Positions 59,151 to 64,000 of a stretch of 64,000 nucleotides of DNA are shown piece by piece. The notes beneath the pieces are model-generated. The model saw only the letters and a list, made by a program, of their open reading frames with translations, made no database searches and was not told where the DNA came from. This DNA is from Chelativorans intermedius (lineage in GTDB: Bacteria; Pseudomonadota; Alphaproteobacteria; Rhizobiales; Rhizobiaceae): the NCBI RefSeq assembly GCF_025398255.1, contig NZ_JAODNW010000010.1, forward strand, positions 1-64,000, given 5' to 3'. The position numbers and the translations under genes are program-made. The stretch's first letter is position 1. Every line of letters begins with the position of its first letter.

Positions 59151-60122
59151 TCAGCCGTCGGCACCGGGCCGGCGTTCCGCCTCGTCGAGATATTGGCGGT
59201 AGCTCGTGCAGCGCACCTGCGGCCTGGTGCACACCGCCTCGGCGAAGCGCTCCAGCGCCCGCCAATAGGCGCCGCCGTTCATCAGGGTGAAGTGAAAGCC
59301 GATCTGCAGCGGCGTGCGCGCGCCGGCATATTCCGTCTCGAAGGCGGCAAGGAACGCCTCATAGGCGCGCTGCTCGAACGCTTCCGCCTCCGCCGGGCGC
59401 TCCTCTGCCTGCGAATGGCGCACATAGAGATTGTAGTCCATGGCGATGAGCGGGCGCCCGGCCGGGCCTTCCGGCACGAGCGGCAGGGAAAAGCGCACGA
59501 GCCCGCCCTTCGCCCGTGGCGGCACGGGCCCGCGCGAGACGGTGCTGGCGTCGTAGCGCAGGCCCGCCGCCGCCAGCGCCCGGAAAAGGCCGGGGCCGGT
59601 GGAAAGATAGGGGGCGCGAAAGCCGACGATCTCCTCCTCGGCGAAGCGCCGCCAGCCTGCCGGCTCCCCCGTAAGGCCGTTGATCGCCCAGGCATCGCGC
59701 AGGATGGTGTCGAACTGGGCGAATTCATGCGCCCACTGCGCGCCGCTCCATGCGCCGCCGTCGAAATGGCCGCAGCCGTGGCTCGCGATCTCGTGGCCCT
59801 CGGCACGCGCCTGCCAGATCTGGGAAAGGCGCCGGCGCACGTCGTCCCCGGAGGCGGCGTTGCCGACATTGCTCCTGCCTGCCGCCATGCCGGGGCCGCG
59901 ATAGCGCTTCCGCGTTTCCGGCGAGAGAAGATACACGCAGGAGAGAAAATAGGTGAAGCGCGCGCCGGTGCGGTCCGCCAGCCGCCGGCTGCGCTCCCAC
60001 TGCTCGATGGAGGAAGCCCCATCGAAGGAGATGATCACATATTGCGGCGCCTCGCCGGCTCGTGCCGGCAGGCAGGACAGAAGCGCAAGGGCGCAAACGC
60101 AAAGACGCGATAGAAAGGACAT
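59151..60122 (-). CDS. Polysaccharide deacetylase-family protein, exported
   Basis: A 323-residue protein with a signal peptide (about residues 1-22, MSFLSRLCVCALALLSCLPA). The NodB-like fold includes YVIISFDGASSIEQW (one catalytic-type aspartate), the zinc-histidine motif EIASHGCGHFDGGAW, GFRAPYLSTG with the conserved arginine, and a C-terminal region with IGFHFTLMNGGAYW. The second aspartate of the canonical TFDD motif is replaced (FDG), as in many periplasmic deacetylase relatives of uncertain activity. It stands alone, convergent with sbmA. Confidence 0.85.
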   Translation of the reverse strand: MSFLSRLCVCALALLSCLPARAGEAPQYVIISFDGASSIEQWERSRRLADRTGARFTYFLSCVYLLSPETRKRYRGPGMAAGRSNVGNAASGDDVRRRLSQIWQARAEGHEIASHGCGHFDGGAWSGAQWAHEFAQFDTILRDAWAINGLTGEPAGWRRFAEEEIVGFRAPYLSTGPGLFRALAAAGLRYDASTVSRGPVPPRAKGGLVRFSLPLVPEGPAGRPLIAMDYNLYVRHSQAEERPAEAEAFEQRAYEAFLAAFETEYAGARTPLQIGFHFTLMNGGAYWRALERFAEAVCTRPQVRCTSYRQYLDEAERRPGADG

Positions 60123-60242
60123 GCAGAGGCCGTGAAAATGAATCGCAAGGAAGGTCCCCGCCTCACCGGCTAGGGGCGAAATGTGGCAGGGTGTGGACTG
60201 CGGTCGCGGCCTCGCAATCCCGTCGCTGGTCGCAGCACTCTT

Positions 60243-60587
60243 TCAGCCGCGCCCGCCGCCTGCACAGGCCACGCAGCGCTCGGCCATCGGGTCGATCTCC
60301 AGCCGGCGGTCGGGAATGGGCTCGCCGCAATCGAGGCAATAGCCGTATTCGCCTTCGGCCAGCCGGCGCTCTGCCATGTCGATGCGGGCGAGGTCGCGCT
60401 TGCGGGCGCGCTCGGCCGCCTCCGCCATCGCCTGCTGCTGGATGGCGTCCATGCGCGACAGCCGGCCCACCGATTGCTGGTCGAGCTCGACGGGCTTTCG
60501 CGCCTCCTGTGACAGGCGCGAAAGCTCTTCCAGTTCAGCACGTTTGGCGGCCAGCCGTTGCCGCGTCCCTTCGCTGTCGATCGTCAT
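60243..60587 (-). CDS. DksA/TraR-type C4 zinc-finger protein
   Basis: A 114-residue protein. An N-terminal coiled-coil-like helix (about 5-75, rich in charged heptads) precedes a C4 zinc finger with C84-X2-C87 (YCLDCGEPIP) and C105-X2-C108 (RCVACAGG). This is the DksA/YbiI pattern. DksA family members act on RNA polymerase in the secondary channel with ppGpp; this small version lacks the DxxDxA tip motif in clear form, so its effect on polymerase is uncertain. Confidence 0.88.
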   Translation of the reverse strand: MTIDSEGTRQRLAAKRAELEELSRLSQEARKPVELDQQSVGRLSRMDAIQQQAMAEAAERARKRDLARIDMAERRLAEGEYGYCLDCGEPIPDRRLEIDPMAERCVACAGGGRG

Positions 60588-60706
60588 GGCGCCAGTCTAG
60601 CGCGGTGGCCACGGTGGCCGCTACCCCTTCCATGCGCGCAAATTTCCGTTAAAAGGCGGGCAGAAAGACAAATCTCCGGGCGAGCCCGGCCGAGAACAGG
60701 TTTTCC

Positions 60707-61369
60707 ATGTCCGACGACAGTTTCATCCGCGAGGTCAACGAGGAGCTTCGCCAGGACCAGCTCCGGGCGCTTTGGCGCCGCTACGGCACGATGGCGATTG
60801 CCGCGGCGGCGTTCGTTATCTTGGCGACCGCCGCCTATGTCGGCTACCAGTACTGGACGACCGCCCGCGCCAACCAGGCGGGCGATGCCTTTGCCCGCGC
60901 GCTCGACCTGATGGAGGAGGGCGACGCGCAGGGCGCGCTCGCCGCCTTCGAGGCGCTGGAGGTCGACGGCTACGGCGCCTATCCGGTGCTGGCGCGCCTG
61001 GGCGCGGCGGCGACCCTCGCCGACAGCGAGCCGCAGAAGGCCATTGCCCGCTACGACGCTGTCGCCCAGGACAGCGCGGTGCCAGGCGCCATCCGCGACA
61101 TCGCGCGCCTGCGGGCTGCCTTTCTGCTGCTCGATCATGGCTCCTACGACGATGTGGCAGCGCGCGTCGAGCCGCTGACGGCGGAAGGCAACGCGATGCG
61201 CCACAGCGCGCGCGAGCTGCTGGCGCTGGCCGCCTTGAAGGCGGGCGAGCGGGAGAACGCGCTGAGCCTGTTCGAGCAGATTCTCGACGACCCGCAGGCG
61301 CCGGCGGGCATCCGCCAGCGGGCGGAGATGATGTCGGAGCTGATCGTCGGCTCCGGAAGCGCGTCCTGA
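60707..61369 (+). CDS. TPR-repeat membrane protein (YfgM-like, TPR_21)
   Basis: A 220-residue protein. A short cytoplasmic N-terminus (SDDSFIREVNEELRQDQLRA) precedes one membrane helix (about 27-48, TMAIAAAAFVILATAAYVGY) and a periplasmic region of TPR-like helical repeats (LAALKAGERENALSLFEQIL). This matches the YfgM/CpoB-like ancillary family, in which YfgM works with SecYEG and periplasmic chaperones. It lies six bases upstream of der, the arrangement usual in Alphaproteobacteria, and the two form an operon. Confidence 0.88.
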   Translation: MSDDSFIREVNEELRQDQLRALWRRYGTMAIAAAAFVILATAAYVGYQYWTTARANQAGDAFARALDLMEEGDAQGALAAFEALEVDGYGAYPVLARLGAAATLADSEPQKAIARYDAVAQDSAVPGAIRDIARLRAAFLLLDHGSYDDVAARVEPLTAEGNAMRHSARELLALAALKAGERENALSLFEQILDDPQAPAGIRQRAEMMSELIVGSGSAS

Positions 61370-61375
61370 TAGCCC

Positions 61376-62785
61376 ATGGCATTCAAGGTCGCCATCATCG
61401 GCCGGCCGAATGTCGGCAAGTCAACGCTTTTCAACCGGCTTGTGGGCCGGCGCATTGCCCTGGTCGACGATACGCCGGGCGTCACGCGCGACCGGCGCCT
61501 GCATGCCGCGCGCCTGCAGGATCTGCGCTTCGACGTGATCGATACGGCGGGGCTGGAGGATGCCGCCGCCCCCACGCTGGAGGGGCGGATGCGTGCGCAG
61601 ACCGAGACGGCCATCGACGAGGCCGATGTCGTTGTCTTCATGATCGACGCGCGCGCGGGTGTTGCCCCCGACGACCGCACCTTCGCGGAGGTGGTGCGGC
61701 GCCGGGGCAAGCCGGTGGTGCTGGTGGCGAACAAGACCGATGTGCGCGCGGCCGAGGCCGGCGTCCTGGAGGCGTGGAGCCTGGGGCTCGGAGAGCCGGT
61801 GGCCATCTCGGCCGAGCATGGGCACGGCATGGCGGAGCTGCGCGACGCCATCGCCGCCGCGGCGCCGCAGGCCGGGGAAGAGGACGAGGAGCCGCGCGAG
61901 GGGGCCACGGGCGAGGGAGAGGACATCGACCCCGATGCCGAGCCCCCGGCCTACGACACCACAAGGCCGGTGCGCATCGCCGTTGTCGGGCGGCCCAATG
62001 CCGGCAAGTCCACGCTCATCAACACGCTGATCGGCGAGGAGCGCCTTCTGACCGGGCCGGAGGCGGGCATCACGCGCGATTCCATCGCGGTGGAATGGAG
62101 CTGGCGCGGGCGGGCGGTGCGCCTGTTCGATACGGCCGGCATGCGCCGCAAGGCGCGCGTGCAGGAAAAGCTGGAAAAGCTCTCGGTAGGCGAGACACTG
62201 CGGGCCGTGCGTTTCGCGGAGGTTGTGATCGTCGTTCTCGACGCCACCATGCCCTTCGACAAGCAGGACCTGCAGATTGCCGATCTGGTGATCCGCGAGG
62301 GGCGCGCACCCGTCATCGTCTTCAACAAGTGGGACCTGATCGAGGATCGGGAGCGCATGCTGGCCGAGCTGCGCGAGAAGACTGAGCGGCTGCTGCCGCA
62401 GGTGCGCGGGCTGAAGGCGGTGCCCATTTCGGCCGAAACCGGGCGCGGGCTCGACCGCATGATGGAAGCCGCGCTGGCCACCCACGAGGTGTGGAACCGG
62501 CGTGTGCCCACCGGCCCGCTCAACCGCTGGCTGGCCGCCGCCACCGCCCAGCACCCGCCGCCTGCCGTTGCCGGGCGCCGGCTGAAGGTGAAGTACATGA
62601 CGCAGGTCAAGACGCGCCCGCCGGGCTTCGTCCTGTCCTGCTCCCGGCCCGAGGCCATGCCGCAGTCCTATGTGCGCTACCTTGTCAACGGCCTGCGCGA
62701 GAGCTTCGACATCTTCGGCGTGCCGATCCGCGTGACGCTGCGCACCTCGGAAAACCCCTATGCGGGCCGCGCGAAAAAGCGCTGA
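61376..62785 (+). CDS. der: Ribosome biogenesis GTPase Der (EngA)
   Basis: A 469-residue double GTPase. The first G domain starts [20 protein letters not shown] with DTAG (VIDTAGLED) and NKTD. An acidic linker (about 160-195, [20 protein letters not shown]) joins it to the second G domain, [20 protein letters not shown], with [12 protein letters not shown] and FNKWD. A KH-like domain closes the protein (ITFRTSENPY-type end, here [17 protein letters not shown]). Der is essential for 50S ribosome assembly in the bacteria examined. The linker is longer and more acidic than in E. coli, as is common in alphaproteobacteria. Confidence 0.95.
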   Translation: MAFKVAIIGRPNVGKSTLFNRLVGRRIALVDDTPGVTRDRRLHAARLQDLRFDVIDTAGLEDAAAPTLEGRMRAQTETAIDEADVVVFMIDARAGVAPDDRTFAEVVRRRGKPVVLVANKTDVRAAEAGVLEAWSLGLGEPVAISAEHGHGMAELRDAIAAAAPQAGEEDEEPREGATGEGEDIDPDAEPPAYDTTRPVRIAVVGRPNAGKSTLINTLIGEERLLTGPEAGITRDSIAVEWSWRGRAVRLFDTAGMRRKARVQEKLEKLSVGETLRAVRFAEVVIVVLDATMPFDKQDLQIADLVIREGRAPVIVFNKWDLIEDRERMLAELREKTERLLPQVRGLKAVPISAETGRGLDRMMEAALATHEVWNRRVPTGPLNRWLAAATAQHPPPAVAGRRLKVKYMTQVKTRPPGFVLSCSRPEAMPQSYVRYLVNGLRESFDIFGVPIRVTLRTSENPYAGRAKKR

Positions 62786-62794
62786 GCGGCAGTC

Positions 62795-63304
62795 TCAACC
62801 GCGCTCCAGGCGCAGGTCAACCGGCGGTCCGCTGCGGATTGTCTGGTAGACGACGCAATAGCGTTCGGTGAGTTCGAGCAGCTTTTCGAGCTTTTCCTGC
62901 GGGGCGTCGGTGTCGACCTGGAAGGTCAGGCGGATCTGCGAGAAGCCGACCGGCGCGTCCTTCGCCACGCCCAGCGTGCCGCGGAAGTCGAGATCGCCCT
63001 CCGCGGATATGGTGGCGGCGCGAAGCGGGATGTCCATCGCCGTCGCCACCGCCTTCATCGTCACGCCGGCGCAGGCCACCAACGCCTCCAGCAGCATGTC
63101 GCCGGAGCACAGTTCCATGCCCGAGCCGCCGGTGGCCGGGTGCAGGCCGGCAACGGCAAGCGCGCGTCCGGTCTCCACCTTGCAGGCGATGTTCCGGTCA
63201 TCGAGCGAGCCGCTCGCCCTGAGCGTGATGCGGGCGGCCCGGGGGTCGGAATTGTAGCGCTCCTTGAGCGGCGCCTGCATGGCGCGCAACGCGGCAGCGT
63301 CCAT
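62795..63304 (-). CDS. OsmC-family protein
   Basis: A 169-residue OsmC/Ohr-fold protein. The two redox cysteines are C78 in EALVACAGVTMKAV and C150 in TERYCVVYQTI, the positions used for thiol peroxidase activity in OsmC/Ohr proteins. The core SGMELCSGDMLLEALVACAG also contains a third cysteine (C66). It may detoxify organic hydroperoxides, but could belong to the OsmC branch of unknown substrate. It converges on der with a nine-base gap. Confidence 0.88.
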   Translation of the reverse strand: MDAAALRAMQAPLKERYNSDPRAARITLRASGSLDDRNIACKVETGRALAVAGLHPATGGSGMELCSGDMLLEALVACAGVTMKAVATAMDIPLRAATISAEGDLDFRGTLGVAKDAPVGFSQIRLTFQVDTDAPQEKLEKLLELTERYCVVYQTIRSGPPVDLRLERG

Positions 63305-63482
63305 CGCCTGTCCCTCCCTTCAACGTGCGGCAGCCCCGCGGGCGGGCGGGTGTCGGGCACCATCATAACCGAAAGCGCCCTTCGGCGCAGCGCATTCGCC
63401 GACGATCTCTTCCTGCCTGTTAACCGGTGGTCAAGGTTAACCAATTAGTCTTGCGAACGGTTCGCGTTGCGTATCGGAAGCA

Positions 63483-64000
63483 GTGAGGGGTCGGGTGTTT
63501 CGTTTGGCTGTTCGGCGTTCGCGCCCGTTGCCGGGCCGGGAGAAATCTTTTCTTGCCCCTGCGGTGATTGGCCTCGGGTTCTGGATCGGGTTTCCGACTG
63601 TGGCCGCCTATCAGGACATGGCGAGCCTCGTTTCCGGGCAGGAGACGGGCGCGCGCTGGACGGCGGTGATCGAGCGCTCGGTGGCCGGCTCCCTGCACCA
63701 GGCGGAGATGCCCTTCAGCGATGCCGGCGCGCGGCTCGACGCCTTCTCGGGCGCCGGGCGCACCGCACCCGGCATCGGCACCGTCGCCTTCCGCACGAAG
63801 GGCGCGGCGGCGGCCACCCCGGACGAGGCGCGCGTCAACCGCGCCGGGAAGTCGGGACGGCTGGTGAAGGTTCTGCCCATGGCACCGCCGAAGCCTTTCG
63901 GCGCCGGCGCGGTGGCAGGGCAGGGCAGGGCGGCGCTTCTGCTCTCGCCGCCGGTGGCGGACGAGCCGCGCATGGCCTTCGCCAGGCCGGAGATCAAGGG
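63483..64000 (+). CDS. Probable cell-wall hydrolase, N-terminal part (runs off the window)
   Basis: An open frame from GTG 63483 (GTG 63495 is also possible; GGAAG lies just upstream) continues to the window edge, 172 codons. It has a hydrophobic segment APAVIGLGFWIGFPTVAAYQ (about 26-45) that could anchor or export it, then AGSLHQAEMPFSDAGARLDA and TPDEARVNRAGKSGRLVKVL, ending FARPEIKG. This pattern resembles the N-terminal region of Hyphomicrobiales SleB-type cell-wall hydrolases, whose catalytic domain would lie beyond the edge. The call rests on remembered similarity and lacks the catalytic part. Confidence 0.55.
   Translation, partial: MRGRVFRLAVRRSRPLPGREKSFLAPAVIGLGFWIGFPTVAAYQDMASLVSGQETGARWTAVIERSVAGSLHQAEMPFSDAGARLDAFSGAGRTAPGIGTVAFRTKGAAAATPDEARVNRAGKSGRLVKVLPMAPPKPFGAGAVAGQGRAALLLSPPVADEPRMAFARPEIK

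Overview
The window looks like chromosome from a high-GC alphaproteobacterium of the order Hyphomicrobiales (Rhizobiales), probably of the Mesorhizobium/Chelativorans/Phyllobacteriaceae type. This rests on the FixL/FixJ oxygen-sensing pair, the BacA/SbmA transporter, an agp/melA-type alpha-galactoside locus resembling that of Sinorhizobium, exact TTGA-N6-TCAA (FixK/FNR) boxes, a dispersed palindromic intergenic repeat, and the TPR-protein/Der gene pair. No rRNA, tRNA or CRISPR array was recognised. Coding density is high, and operons are mostly separated by GC-rich hairpins.

Left part (1-16060): a truncated IS3-family element (1-143) abuts a remnant of a SIR2-like protein. Next is a sulfide-response module: an ArsR-type repressor with the two cysteines expected of SqrR/BigR, a sulfide:quinone oxidoreductase-like flavoprotein, a DUF2892 membrane protein and an RND efflux pump. 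It is followed by a microaerobic stress group (P1B-type ATPase, universal stress protein, cytochrome c, a small acidic protein and an NAD(P)H:quinone reductase-like flavoprotein). Exact FixK/FNR boxes lie upstream of both groups. An exonuclease-CBS-DUF294 fusion, fixL, fixJ and a receiver-only protein complete this oxygen/redox neighbourhood.

Middle (16061-30860): mgtE with a hairpin that can mask its ribosome binding site; a nitrate/sulfonate-type ABC transporter; an IclR regulator divergent from a bicupin; a membrane-anchored alpha/beta hydrolase; a GH13 alpha-glucosidase behind two LacI-type operators; two Tat-exported phosphatases (PhoD and PhoX, the latter behind a Pho-box-like site); and an azoreductase divergent from a LysR regulator.

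Right-middle (31825-54793): two adjoining sugar systems. The first is an alpha-galactoside/uronate-like region with an epimerase, an AraC regulator, a GH4 glycosidase followed by a flavin-dependent halogenase homologue, a MelA-like GH4 enzyme, an Opp-type ABC transporter and an AgpT-like AraC regulator. The second is the most interesting: mtnK-mtnA, a divergent ribose-type ABC importer, and a class II aldolase/short-chain dehydrogenase fusion with a SorC-family regulator. Together these could import and degrade 5-methylthioribose or 5-deoxyribose through a DHAP-shunt-like route.

Right end (55328-64000): a glycine-zipper lipoprotein, a BCCT osmolyte transporter, SbmA/BacA, a polysaccharide deacetylase, a DksA-like zinc-finger protein, a TPR protein plus Der GTPase, an OsmC-family protein, and the start of a probable cell-wall hydrolase that runs off the window. 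All functional statements come from reading motifs and context; no database search was possible.
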